Shown one piece after another: positions 30,608 through 39,807 of a stretch of DNA of 64,000 nt (position 1 is its first letter; every line of letters starts with the position of its first letter). This stretch comes from Tetragenococcus koreensis (lineage in GTDB: Bacteria > Bacillota > Bacilli > Lactobacillales > Enterococcaceae), in contig NZ_CP027786.1 in assembly GCF_003795145.1 (NCBI RefSeq), positions 2,356,001 through 2,420,000 of the forward strand, written 5' to 3'. Under the pieces are notes generated by a model. The model did not search any database, was not told where the DNA came from, and saw nothing but the letters and a program-made list of their open reading frames with translations. The translations under genes were made by a program, and so were the position numbers.

Positions 30608-32269
30608 TTGACTAATCATGTTAAAAAGAAGAATATATTGTTTTATATAGAAAAGAGTGAAAAAGTGGCTGAACGACGTAGAAGCGTTTTGGAAATGAAT
30701 AATACCGAAGCAAAAGTTTTTTTTATGAAATCCGAAAGCTATTTTAATGCAAAATTGCCGGATTATATAAAATTTGACGCAGCTTTAAAGTCTGCTGAAA
30801 AAATTTTAAAAAATAAAAAGGGTCAACCAAAAGATATAGAATCAGTAGCTGAACATAAGACATATAAAGAACGTGATGATTTAAATTATACAATTATCAT
30901 GAATAAAAATGGTCATTATTCTTGGCGCCCACTAGTTCTTATTCATCCAATATTGTATGTGGACCTAGTTAATTATATCACTAACAAAGATAACTGGAAT
31001 GAATTGTTAAAAAGATTTGAAGAGTTTCAAAATGAGAGCAATATAAAATGTTACTCAATCCCTTTAGAAGCAACTAACCAATCCAAAAAAACAGATACTA
31101 GCGAAACGATTCTAAACTGGTGGGAACATTTTGAACAAGAAAGTATAGTGAAAAGTATTGATTATCAGTATGCTATGTTTACTGACATTACAGATTGTTA
31201 CCCATCAATCTATACGCATTCTATAACTTGGTCATTATATGGTAAAGAGTATGTGAAGAAAGATAAAAATAAATGTAAAGGTTCATTTGGGGATAAAATC
31301 GATAAAAAAATTTCTGGATTACAATATAATCAGACAAATGGAATTCCACAAGGATCTGTACTAATGGACTTTATCGCTGAATTAGTTTTAGGTTATGCAG
31401 ATCTAGAGCTATCTACAAGTTTGAAACAAGAAGGCTTGGTAGAAGATTACGAAATAATTAGGTACAGAGATGATTATAGAATTTTTTCAAATAGTAGAGA
31501 ACAGTTAGAACACATTACTAAATCTTTATCTGAAATATTAAATGAATTAAACTTTAAATTGAATTCGAAAAAGACCTTTATAACAGAAAATATAGTTACT
31601 GACTCTGTTAAACCTGAAAAGTTGTATTGGGAACAAATTATTAGTAGTTTTCGGAACGTTTCTGTGCTCGACAACAAGAAGGGAACAGTCACTTATAGTA
31701 TTTCTTTACAGAAACATTTATGGGAGATCAAAAAATTAAGTAATAAATTTCCAAACTGTGGGATCTTAAAAAAAGCTTTAACCAATTTTTATAAAGAAAG
31801 AGTAACTAGGATAGGTGCTACAACCAAGACCTCAGATATGCTTCCCTTAATAAGCATACTTATAGATATTATGACTAATAATCCTAACTGTTTGTCACAA
31901 TCTATTTTAACTATTGGAACATTATTAGACCATATAGAAGATGATGGTAGAGCACTTCAGATTATTGAGGCTATTCTAAATAAATATAAAAAGAAGTCTA
32001 ACACTGAGTTTTTAATTGTGTGGCTTCAGCGATTAGCATTACTATTTCCTGGTTATCCGTTAAAGACACTGTATATACAAGATCGTCCACTTACTTATAA
32101 AGTAGAGCATCAAGATGGGACGAAATTGTTTACAGACGATTGGTTGAACAAGTCTGAACAAGGGAAGTTTGTTGAAGATAATTTAATAGATGATGAACAA
32201 ATTAAGAAGATGAGAAGAGGAATTAAACTTTCAGAGATTAACATTTTTGATGATTATTCCGTAGGTTAA
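30608..32269 (+). CDS. Defence-type reverse transcriptase (Abi/UG-like, YRDD active site)
   Basis: Up to 553 residues. RT fingers and palm: TDITDCYPSIYTHS (motif A, near 192), NGIPQGSVLMDFIAELVLGYAD (motif B), IIRYRDDYRIFSNS (motif C, near 285) and LNFKLNSKKTF (motif D). Motif C is YRDD where retroviral and retron enzymes have YxDD with A or V. The C-terminal 200 residues look like helical repeats (SILIDIMTNNPNCLSQSILTIG), as in AbiK/AbiA-type enzymes that make untemplated or RNA-primed DNA. Start is uncertain: TTG at 30608 gives the longest product, while ATG at 30695 gives MNNTEAKVFFMKSESYFN, closer to the usual start of this group. It follows the helicase with about 110-200 bases between. 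Confidence 0.85.
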   Translation: MTNHVKKKNILFYIEKSEKVAERRRSVLEMNNTEAKVFFMKSESYFNAKLPDYIKFDAALKSAEKILKNKKGQPKDIESVAEHKTYKERDDLNYTIIMNKNGHYSWRPLVLIHPILYVDLVNYITNKDNWNELLKRFEEFQNESNIKCYSIPLEATNQSKKTDTSETILNWWEHFEQESIVKSIDYQYAMFTDITDCYPSIYTHSITWSLYGKEYVKKDKNKCKGSFGDKIDKKISGLQYNQTNGIPQGSVLMDFIAELVLGYADLELSTSLKQEGLVEDYEIIRYRDDYRIFSNSREQLEHITKSLSEILNELNFKLNSKKTFITENIVTDSVKPEKLYWEQIISSFRNVSVLDNKKGTVTYSISLQKHLWEIKKLSNKFPNCGILKKALTNFYKERVTRIGATTKTSDMLPLISILIDIMTNNPNCLSQSILTIGTLLDHIEDDGRALQIIEAILNKYKKKSNTEFLIVWLQRLALLFPGYPLKTLYIQDRPLTYKVEHQDGTKLFTDDWLNKSEQGKFVEDNLIDDEQIKKMRRGIKLSEINIFDDYSVG

Positions 32270-32660
32270 TTATTAACCTACATAAAAAACTGATGTTTTA
32301 ATATTTAATCAACCAATAAACTTGCTAACAGAATTACATGAATGTCGGATTGATGAAAAATATCAAATTAAAAATTTAAGAGATCGTGAAAAAGAGGTGA
32401 AGTTTATATAATTATATAAAAGTATAAAGTATTAAAAATCATTGATCTTAGTTTGAAGTACTAAAGGCTTACTCAAATAAGGATTAATAATAATAATTTG
32501 CGTACATTCTACATTTGAAAACGAAGAAATTATTTGAAAAATAGCGTGATGATACCTATTAAAATCTTATGAGTAGGTTTTCTCTGAAGTTATCAGATTA
32601 TAAAGAACCTTGTGTTAATTAATGATAAGCATTAACTGGAACTCAAGTATATTTTAAATC
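32270..32660. other. AT-rich non-coding stretch after the reverse transcriptase
   Basis: No complete gene. An open stretch ending at 32410 encodes LTELHECRIDEKYQIKNL and a short tail, possibly the end of a deleted gene, but I do not recognise it. The remainder shows no structure that I can support. Confidence 0.4.
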
Positions 32661-32663
32661 TTC

Positions 32664-32692
32664 TTGACACCGATTACATCGTGGATTATATT
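32664..32692 (+). promoter_or_regulatory. Sigma-A promoter of the beta-glucoside operon
   Basis: Perfect -35 TTGACA (32664-32669), 17-bp spacer, -10 TATATT (32687-32692). Eighteen bases downstream lies the antiterminator site, as in LicT/BglG-controlled operons. Confidence 0.85.
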
Positions 32693-32709
32693 ATTCATTA
32701 GTAAAATAC

Positions 32710-32787
32710 GGACTGTTACTGACTCGATCAGGCATAACCTACGTTCAAAAACATGCTTTTGGCTTGTGTTTTTGGCGTATTTTTTTG
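32710..32787 (+). promoter_or_regulatory. LicT-type ribonucleic antiterminator (RAT) and overlapping terminator
   Basis: 32710-32739 (GGACTGTTACTGACTCGATC then AGGCATAACC) matches the BglG/LicT RAT pattern, GGA..GTTACTG...CAGGCA.AACC. It is followed by CAAAAACA/TGTTTTTG hairpin arms (32746-32774) and a T run to 32787. In the intact system, LicT binding in the presence of beta-glucosides prevents this terminator from forming. Confidence 0.85.
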
Positions 32788-32805
32788 GAAAGGAGGTTTA
32801 AGTGG

Positions 32806-32877
32806 TTGAAGTTTCAAAAAAAGATCAATAATAGTGTGGCTTGGGTTATTAATGAGCAAAATGAAAAAGTTGAGTAT
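32806..32877 (+). pseudogene. licT: licT (BglG-family antiterminator) N-terminal fragment, cut by IS21
   Basis: TTG start 9 bases after AAAGGAGG. The 24 residues left (KFQKKINNSVAWVINEQNEK then VEY) match the start of the CAT RNA-binding domain of LicT, whose hallmark is K..NN.V..V.D....E. Everything after, including the PRD regulatory domains, has been lost at the IS21 left end. The placement right after the RAT confirms the identity. Confidence 0.75.
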
Positions 32878-33082
32878 TGCGGACGCATTGAGCCACTTCT
32901 GCGGAGTTGGGAGCCAGCTAATGCGGAGAATGGAGCCAGTAAATGCGGAAATATGGAGCCATTGAAATAGTTTCGTACTATTCTGGATACGCCGCTCTCA
33001 AAGAACCACTTTGACGGAATGGATGGAGCCAGTTAAAACGCCATTTTGAGGACCATCTGAATCGCTAAATCTAGAGCCAGTC

Positions 33083-33118
33083 AAGCTAATGATCCTTCTA
33101 CGGATCACTAGCTTTTTT
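33083..33118 (+). terminator. Terminator at the left end of IS21
   Basis: AAGCTAATGATCC (33083-33095) pairs with GGATCACTAGCTT (33102-33114) followed by a T run. It would block read-through from outside promoters into istA. Confidence 0.75.
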
Positions 33119-33194
33119 GCTTCCTTGGGCAAACTCCGGTATAAATAAAGTGTGCAAGGGATACTTTGTACAAAATTAATTGGAGGTGGCAATA

Positions 33195-34748
33195 ATGCCC
33201 AACTATTTAGAGATTCTCAGGCTTCACGAATTGTCGGTGAGCATGCGTCAAATTAACCAATCGGTCGGTTCTGGACGCAATACGGTCAGTAAGGTTCTAC
33301 GAATGGCACGAGAAAAGCAATTAACCTATCACGAATTGTCGCAATGGGAGGAACAACGCGTGGAGGAATTCTTTCGTTCTAAAGCCACGAAATCTAGCCA
33401 GAGACAGTCGCATTTTGTCCTGCCGGACTATGAACAGTTAGCCAAAGAACTCGCCAAACCAGGCGTCACCATGCAGCTTTTATGGGAAGAATATGTGGAC
33501 CAATGCCGACAGTCGAATCTTGTTTATTATCAGCTAACCCAGTTTAAAAAGTATTTTCATGAGTATTTAGCCAAGCAGCCTTTTGCCCACGTCATTCATC
33601 ACAAAGCAGGAGAAAAAGTCCAAGTAGATTGGGCAGGAACGAAAGCTCATTGGATCGATCCGGACACGGGCGAACAAATCAAGGGCGATCTTTTTGTCGC
33701 TGTTTTGCCCTTCAGTGGGTATTCCTTTGCTTTAGTTTGTCCCAATATGAAGCAGGCAAGCTGGATTCATGCGCATATTCAATGTTTTGCCTTTTTTGGA
33801 GGGGTCCCTACGTTAATTATTCCGGATAACCTAAAAGTGGGAGTAACCAAACACACGCGCTCAGAAGTGATTCTTAATCAAAGCTATGAAGAATTTGCGA
33901 ACGCTTGTCATACGGTCATTATCCCTGCACGTGTACGCAGACCACGTGATAAAGGGGCCGTTGAAAATACGGTCAAGCAATTGACGACGCATTTAATCGC
34001 TCGTATACGTAACTATCAATTCTTTAGTATGGAGGAATATAATGAACCGTTAGCGATTGAGTTACGAAAATTTAATCAGAAACCCTTTCAAAAGAAAACG
34101 GGTTCTCGCCAATTCATTTTTGAAACCATAGAACAAGCCGCTTTACAGCCATTACCCATCTATCCTTATGAGTATGGTAAATATAAAACCGCAAAGGTTT
34201 ACGCCAACAGCCATATTAGTTATCAAAAACACTACTATTCTGTTCCTCATGCTTACATTGGAAAATCAGTCACTTTAAAGATCTACACGAAGGTTTTAAA
34301 AGTTTTTGACGGGTCTACGCTTTTATGCCAGCACACCACACAATACAAACATCCTGGACAATATACAACAGAGGCGGAACATTTACCGGAAAATAGTGCG
34401 CATTACGGTGACTGGAATAGTTCTCGTTACCAAAAATGGGCACGACGTATAGGCCCTAACGTGGCGATTGTGGTGGAAAGAATGTTTTTGGAAGCCAAAA
34501 TTGAACAACACTATTATCAACGTGTTCATGCATTATTAAAATTGGCAGACCCCTATTCCGACCAAAGATTAGATCAAGTCTGCCAACAAGCTTTAGAAAA
34601 GAATAGCACTCCTAGCTACTCCCTTCTCAAATCACTACTTGAAAAGCAAGCTAAGAACGCTTCTTTTTTCCAGAATAGCACGTCATCCACCCAGGAACAA
34701 GCTTATTTGAGAGGAGCCGATTATTATGACAACAACTTCTCCAAATAA
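33195..34748 (+). CDS. istA: IS21 IstA transposase
   Basis: 517 residues from the ATG at 33195 (GGAGGTGG site). N-terminal helix-turn-helix (MRQINQSVGSGRNTVSKVLR), then the rve integrase core with Asp in EKVQVDWAGTKAHW, Asp in TLIIPDNLKVGV and Glu in DKGAVENTVKQL, and a C-terminal beta domain. The last 23 bases overlap istB. Confidence 0.95.
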   Translation: MPNYLEILRLHELSVSMRQINQSVGSGRNTVSKVLRMAREKQLTYHELSQWEEQRVEEFFRSKATKSSQRQSHFVLPDYEQLAKELAKPGVTMQLLWEEYVDQCRQSNLVYYQLTQFKKYFHEYLAKQPFAHVIHHKAGEKVQVDWAGTKAHWIDPDTGEQIKGDLFVAVLPFSGYSFALVCPNMKQASWIHAHIQCFAFFGGVPTLIIPDNLKVGVTKHTRSEVILNQSYEEFANACHTVIIPARVRRPRDKGAVENTVKQLTTHLIARIRNYQFFSMEEYNEPLAIELRKFNQKPFQKKTGSRQFIFETIEQAALQPLPIYPYEYGKYKTAKVYANSHISYQKHYYSVPHAYIGKSVTLKIYTKVLKVFDGSTLLCQHTTQYKHPGQYTTEAEHLPENSAHYGDWNSSRYQKWARRIGPNVAIVVERMFLEAKIEQHYYQRVHALLKLADPYSDQRLDQVCQQALEKNSTPSYSLLKSLLEKQAKNASFFQNSTSSTQEQAYLRGADYYDNNFSK

Positions 34749-35499
34749 AAAGATCGAAGAGCTAACACAAAAATTAAGGCAGATGCGTTTGCCTATCATG
34801 GCCGCTCAATTACGCGCGATTTATACAGAAGAATTGGTCGATTCCATGACGCCCCTGGATCTATTGGAACAACTCGTTACCGAAGAATTTTATACTCGTA
34901 AACAAAATGCGATCGATAGGAATCGTAAAAAAGCGAAACTATCAAACACTACAGCTCATTTAGGAGACATCCATCACTCTCCCGAACGAAAAATCAATGC
35001 GCAAGTACTAGAGCAATTAGCCACCAATCAATACATTTATTCCCAACGGAATGTGATCATCCAAGGAGCTACCGGCACAGGAAAAAGTTATATGGCTAAC
35101 GCGCTTGCCAACCATGCTCTTGAAGCCAGCTATACTGTAAGATATTTTCGTATGACAGAACTCCTCAACGAGTTACACTTAGCTGAACTGGAACATGAAA
35201 TGGTCAAACGGCTGAAACAATTAACCAAAGTGGATATTCTTGTCATTGATGATTTTCTCCTCACTCCTACAAGTGAACTCGAACAAAAATATTTAATGGA
35301 AGTTTTTGAACTGCGCAATCGCTCCAAACCGCTTATTTTATGTTCCCAAATGAGTACCGCCGAATGGCACAAAAAATTAGGCGGTGGCGCCATAGCCGAT
35401 GCCATATTAGATCGGGCGATCTCTAATGCTTATCAACTAATCATTGAGGGCAGTTCTCAACGAAGAGCTCCTTCGACTGGTTCCAAAAACAACGATTAA
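34726..35499 (+). CDS. istB: IS21 IstB helper ATPase
   Basis: 257 residues, AAA+ protein: Walker A GATGTGKSYMANALA, Walker B VDILVIDDFLL, sensor region LILCSQMSTAEWH. It works with IstA to choose targets. The GAGGAG ribosome site lies within istA, indicating coupled translation. Confidence 0.95.
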   Translation: MTTTSPNKKIEELTQKLRQMRLPIMAAQLRAIYTEELVDSMTPLDLLEQLVTEEFYTRKQNAIDRNRKKAKLSNTTAHLGDIHHSPERKINAQVLEQLATNQYIYSQRNVIIQGATGTGKSYMANALANHALEASYTVRYFRMTELLNELHLAELEHEMVKRLKQLTKVDILVIDDFLLTPTSELEQKYLMEVFELRNRSKPLILCSQMSTAEWHKKLGGGAIADAILDRAISNAYQLIIEGSSQRRAPSTGSKNND

Positions 35500-35509
35500 G
35501 AGGGTTCCC

Positions 35510-35547
35510 AAAAACGCGATTTACGTGGTATCGTAAATCGCGTTTTT
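35510..35547. terminator. Perfect 16-bp stem terminator at the right end of IS21
   Basis: AAAAACGCGATTTACG and its exact complement with a 6-base loop. A and T runs at both ends make it bidirectional. Confidence 0.85.
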
Positions 35548-35573
35548 ATGGCTCTTTGGCGACGCCGTTTGCA

Positions 35574-35950
35574 AACAGAAGACGAATTAGTTAGAGCGGG
35601 AGGTAATTTATAATCATCTTATAGTTATGGTCTATTCTTCCGTACTTAGCGGTCTAAAGGTCTGCACTGTTGGTCTGTTTTAAATACCGTATTCAGTTCT
35701 TTTATTCAACCGAAAGTTGAGGAAAAGAACTTTTAGAAAAAAGAACACGCCATTGTTTAGGATCTCTTGGAAAAATTTATAAATTATTCAGAAAGTATTA
35801 TTTAGCTTTCAGTAGTCTTGTTTATTTATAGCGTTCCTTATACGAATAAAGTAGTTTTAACTATCATACTTTTCAAACGCACGATAAAAAGAGGTACGCA
35901 ATTCTTGACTTTTATCTAATTTCCATACTACCCATGGTTGTAACATATAA
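35574..35950. other. Decayed region between IS21 and the PTS fragment
   Basis: No intact gene. Right after the IS, QTEDELVRAGGNL is open and then stops. On the minus strand around 35860-35943 the end of an unidentified frame reads PWVVWKLDKSQELRTSFYRA before a stop. Both look like gene ends left by deletions. Confidence 0.4.
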
Positions 35951-36757
35951 GTAACTGCGGGGATTTTAGCATTATTAGGTATTACAGAACCGGCTATGTA
36001 TGGGGTGACTTTGAAGTTAAAAAAACCTTTTATCGGAGCGATGACAGGTGGAGCAATCGCTGGGGCAGTACTTAATATATTCAGTGTTAAAAGTTTCAGT
36101 ATGGGGGTACCAGGACTGATTGTACTTCCGGGTTATGTGGACCCCAATAATGGAATGAACTTCCCAATTACCATTATGGGCTCAATTCTTGCCATTGTAG
36201 TTGCTTTTTCCGTTACCTGGATTATAGGATTCGAAGATGAAACGACTGACGAAGTTGAAAAAGTTGATTCTTCAGCAAATGTAGAAAAAACTTCGGGAGA
36301 ACAAATTAAAATAGCTTCTCCAGTGAACGGACAATTTGTTGCTGTTGAAAATCTTAGCGATGAAACCTTTGCTCAACAAATTATGGGACAAACCACAGCT
36401 ATTCAACCAAGTTCAAATGAAATTGTTGTACCATTTGATGCTGAGGTCACTTTAGTGGCAGAAACAAATCACGCGATAGGAGTGAGAAGTAGTGAGGGGA
36501 TTGAGTTATTGATTCATTTAGGCATTGATACTGTTGAATTAAAAGGAGAAGGATTTAAACCGCAAGTAAAACAAGGGGATCAAGTAACACAAGGCGATCT
36601 ACTGATGGAAATGGTTGTAGAATCTATCAAAGAAGCAGGTTATGATCCAGTGGTATTAAGTATCGTAACCAATACTGCTGATTACTTAGACGTTATTTCA
36701 ACGGCAACAGAAGAAGATATTGTTGTGGGAGATAATATAGCTGCCGCAATAAATTAA
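35951..36757 (+). pseudogene. bglP: Beta-glucoside PTS EIIBCA, only the end of IIC and the IIA domain remain
   Basis: The reading frame becomes recognisable at GILALLGITEPAMYGVTLKL, a conserved IIC region, and continues through a transmembrane end (FPITIMGSILAIVVAFSVTWIIGF) to a complete glucose-type IIA domain (ASPVNGQFVAVENLSDETFA, active His in LLIHLGIDTVELKGEGF). IIB and most of IIC are missing; a stop lies just upstream at 35948. An ATG at 35996 could in theory start a free IIA-like protein, but no ribosome site precedes it. Confidence 0.8.
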
Positions 36758-36777
36758 GATGAAGAACATGATAGTTA

Positions 36778-36972
36778 TTGGTTCACCTATTTGCGTATAT
36801 CGAACAAATAGGTGAAGCTTTGGAAAATAGTAGTGATGTAGATCACAATGATTGTAGAGAAAGTATTTTAAATTGTTGTCTTAAAGATACTTTTGATTGG
36901 TACAAACAAGTTATTACAACAATTGGAGAAAATTATGGTTGTAATAAAGAGAGAAACTGTAAAAAGTTTTAA
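36778..36972 (+). pseudogene. 6-phospho-beta-glucosidase (GH1) C-terminal remnant
   Basis: The frame encodes YIEQIGEALENSSDV, matching the HI.Q..EAI.DGVDV region of GH1 phospho-glucosidases, and then DTFDWYKQVITTIGE, matching the SF.WYK.VI..NGE ending. The part between (normally about 25 residues with GYT.WG.ID) is shortened. It is the expected third gene of a licT-bglP-bglA operon. Confidence 0.65.
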
Positions 36973-36979
36973 TAAAAGA

Positions 36980-37023
36980 GCCTAGGAAATGGCAAAGAAA
37001 ATCGTCTATTTCCTAGGCATTTT
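36980..37023 (+). terminator. Terminator of the former beta-glucoside operon
   Basis: Perfect 11-bp stem GCCTAGGAAAT (36980-36990) with its complement at 37008-37018, then CATTTTTG. Confidence 0.88.
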
Positions 37024-37158
37024 TGTTGAGTGAAAAGGAATATAGTGGAATTTATGCTTTGATAGGTAACGTGTTATAACCTTAAGTATACATTTCTTGC
37101 TTTTATTTTGTTTTTTTAGTAAGATGTAAGAAGTAAGACATCTGAAGGAGGGATTTTT

Positions 37159-37437
37159 ATGATCGACCAAGTAACTCCTAAAACTTCTAAAGTTTCTAGT
37201 AAAGGACAAGTTGTTATTCCAGTTGAACTTCGTCGTAAATTAGGTTTACAAGATGGCGATCAAGTCACCATTGATGTTAATGATAATAATGAACTTGTTC
37301 TTAAAAAATTGCCAACTGCTTTAGATTGGCATAACTTAATTACGTCTATTCCTAATGAAAAGGTTGATGTTGATCAAAATGGCCATTATAATCCCAAAAA
37401 AGCTCCGCATTTTCATGATTGGATGAACGAAGACTAA
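37159..37437 (+). CDS. AbrB/MazE-type antitoxin
   Basis: 92 residues. The swapped-hairpin AbrB domain is clear: SKVSSKGQVVIPVELRRKLG, then DGDQVTIDVNDNNELVLKK. The C-terminal half (DWHNLITSIPNEK..., HFHDWMNED) would wrap the toxin. AAGGAGGG site upstream. The end touches the toxin gene, so the two are translated together, and AbrB dimers probably repress their own promoter. Confidence 0.8.
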   Translation: MIDQVTPKTSKVSSKGQVVIPVELRRKLGLQDGDQVTIDVNDNNELVLKKLPTALDWHNLITSIPNEKVDVDQNGHYNPKKAPHFHDWMNED

Positions 37438-37442
37438 CTTTT

Positions 37443-37772
37443 ATGGAACCTATGGAACTTTATATTGCTGATGTTCCTTTTGACGAAAACAATCAATCTA
37501 AAATTCGGCCAGCTTTAGTTGTGGAAGTTAAAAGTAAGTATGTTACTTTATTCAAAATCACCAGTCAATATACGCATAAATCTGAAACAATCAAAGAGCT
37601 TTATTACCCCATTAAAGATTGGCATGCAGCAGGATTAAAAAAAGCTTCTTATGTTGATACACATCGTACTTATGATGTGACTAAAGCAGCAGTTTTTAAA
37701 CGTCGTCCCTTAGGGAAATTAACTGCCCTTGATATTATGGGTCTGTATAAGTTTATTCAAAAAAAGTATTAG
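37443..37772 (+). CDS. PemK/MazF-like toxin
   Basis: About 109 residues. Starts LYIADVPFDENNQSKIRPALVVE, the MazF/PemK opening with the conserved RPALVV, then FKITSQYTHKS and a long Lys/Arg-rich end. Likely an mRNA interferase. Alternative starts: TTG 37419 and ATG 37452. Both genes are intact, unlike the pair at 49863. Confidence 0.7.
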   Translation: MEPMELYIADVPFDENNQSKIRPALVVEVKSKYVTLFKITSQYTHKSETIKELYYPIKDWHAAGLKKASYVDTHRTYDVTKAAVFKRRPLGKLTALDIMGLYKFIQKKY

Positions 37773-37966
37773 TTTTGTCTGAACTAATGCTTTTTTCTTG
37801 AATTAACTTCATTTTTGATACTTAATTACGCTTATTGATGTCCTGCGCTAGAAAGCTTGGCAAAAGCTATAACAGTCAGACAAAATAATAAATAACTGTT
37901 CTTTCAATTGCTTATTCCCAATTACTTTGCTATATTTAAGGTTAAATAACAAAGGGAATGTAAGAA

Positions 37967-38917
37967 AAGGCAAAAACTCATAAATGTACAACGGATACAG
38001 TTCACTACACTTAGTACAAAGAGCATGAACTTATTTTGATAATTGATAACGGTGACAAGGTGGTTTTTGAAACAAGAGAAGTATCGGATAATCAATTTAA
38101 TTTTCACTCAACGACAGAAGCGATTTCGGAACTTAATTGGGATTATGTTTATCCTCTTTCTGGTCCAGTTTACATCAATGGTGCGGAACCAGGAGATACC
38201 TTGGCTGTAGAAATCCTTGATTTGAAAACAAAACGCTGGGGATGGACGGCGGTTTTACCTGGTTTAGGATTATTAGCTGAAGACTACCCTGATGCATATT
38301 TGCGTACCTTTGATTTATCAGATGGAAAGTATATTCATTTTAGTGAAGATATTAAAGTCCCAATTGAACCTTTCTTAGGAACAATGGGTGTTTGTCCTAA
38401 AGATGGAGATGGTACTCCGATTATGCCTCCTGGGAATTTTGGTGGAAACTTGGATGTACGACAATTAACCGTAGGAACGAAGCTGTACTTGCCAGTACAA
38501 CAAGCTGGAGCACTGTTTAGCTGTGGAGATGGTCATGCGGCACAAGGTGACGGAGAAGTATGTGTGTCGGCTCTAGAATGTCCAATGTATGCTAGCTTGA
38601 AATTCACAGTAATAAAAGCAGCAGAAAAATCAATCCCATCCCCACAGTTTCAAACGAAGGGTGGTTTAACCCAAAAAGTAAATCACGATGATTTTTACGG
38701 CACGACAGGCGTAGGACCAGATTTGATGACGGGCGCTCAGGAAGCTTTACGTTCGATGATTGATTACGTATCTGAAACTTATTCCATTGAGAAAATCGAT
38801 GCATATTTGCTTGCTAGCCTTTGTGTCGATTTGAAAATATCTGAAGTTGTTGACGCAGGACAGTATGTTGTCAGTGCATTATTGCCGCTTTCGATATTTA
38901 ATGACTCACAGGAATAA
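37967..38917 (+). pseudogene. Acetamidase/formamidase, first copy, start lost and early stop
   Basis: Nearly identical over its whole 951 bases to the intact gene at 46159. The start ATG is AAG here, and codon 16, TGG in the intact copy, is TAG. The remainder stays open (a TTG at 38036 could restart). The 60 bases upstream (from CAATTGCTTATTCCCAATTA at about 37907) and the terminator downstream are also duplicated. The enzyme family (FmdA_AmdA) hydrolyses small amides to ammonia. Confidence 0.9.
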
Positions 38918-39807
38918 ATTTTTATTCGATTAATTTATTAGGAATTCATCAAATAGACGTAAAATAGTAGTACAATATCACAACTACGACATTGTACTAT
39001 TATTTTTTTATAATATACAATTATTTTTATAATTTATCATTTTTGATATCTAGAGTAAGAACGTTTCGACATCCTTCAATATCGTAGCCGACAATGTAGA
39101 ATTCTTTGGATACGATGGTGCTCACGAATATTCATATAGCGCGACAAACAAAAAGAAAGAATGAGTAGCATCTTTAAGCTCCTAATGCTGCGTTGATACC
39201 ATCTGTTTGATTAATTTGGAAATAAATGATTTTGCAAACGTCCTCTGTAAGTAGTTCAATTCTTTATATGATTTTTTGGATCAAAATGCTCTGGTATTAT
39301 CATTTTTATCAGTTATCAATTAAGAGTAAAGAGTGCTCGCTGGTTGATAACGTTCGGAAAGTGTGGGGCTAAAGTCACTTTTCAATGAATATATAATTTC
39401 AAGGTTCTTATAAGAATTGTAAAAGTTCGAGCATAATGGAGTTGCTTTGAGAAAAACGTCCTTTTGCTCGCTCGTAACGTAAGTCCAGCTTATATGCATT
39501 GATTCTACTGTCCATTCATCAATTAATTAAAATCGTAATCATTAATATTTCGTCACGCCGCATTTGTGAGTCGTTTTTTTGAATTTCTTGGCCTTCAAAG
39601 GTAAGACACATGAGATTTATCGAGGTCGATCCTATTCAAGTACGCTTTTTTGTTAAAAACAGTATACAAGTAACTATAAGTCAGAGTCCTTTTATTGCTT
39701 ACACAATTACATGATCATAACCTAGGGGATTTTTGAAATTTATTAGTTGTTACTAATTACAGTTTAAAAACATTTTATTTAAAATATTAATTTTCATTAA
39801 ACTAATT
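38918..39807. other. Non-coding left flank of the restriction-modification island
   Basis: The first 100 bases hold the duplicated acetamidase terminator (about 38968-39007). The rest has no ORF with a start and ribosome site. A minus-strand stretch at about 39325-39520 is open and encodes DEWTVESMHISWTYVTSEQK and more, but no family is recognised. Probably eroded gene debris. Confidence 0.45.

Larger units (their letters stand above)
32878..35573 (+). mobile_element. IS21-family insertion sequence
   Basis: Ends TGCGGACGC...GAGCCA on the left and, as reverse complement, TGCAAACGGCGTCGCC...GAGCCA on the right, with the TG/CA termini of IS21. Several internal GGAGCCAGTAAATGCGGA-like repeats (32910-33080) are the expected IstA-binding multiple terminal repeats. 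No target duplication is found, which fits a deletion adjoining the element: licT is on one side and only later bgl genes on the other. Confidence 0.85.

Noticed and set aside
30496-32269. Classical retron
   Set aside because: The RT is much longer than retron enzymes, has YRDD instead of YADD and a helical-repeat tail typical of Abi/UG enzymes; no a1/a2 msr-msd frame could be built.
32764-32970. 68-residue frame taken as a novel gene
   Set aside because: It starts in the terminator and ends in IS21; the real content is a licT start codon at 32806 and then transposon DNA.
32900-33080. Repeated GGAGCCAG motifs as a CRISPR array or iterons
   Set aside because: They lie in the IS21 left end and match the known multiple terminal repeats bound by IstA.
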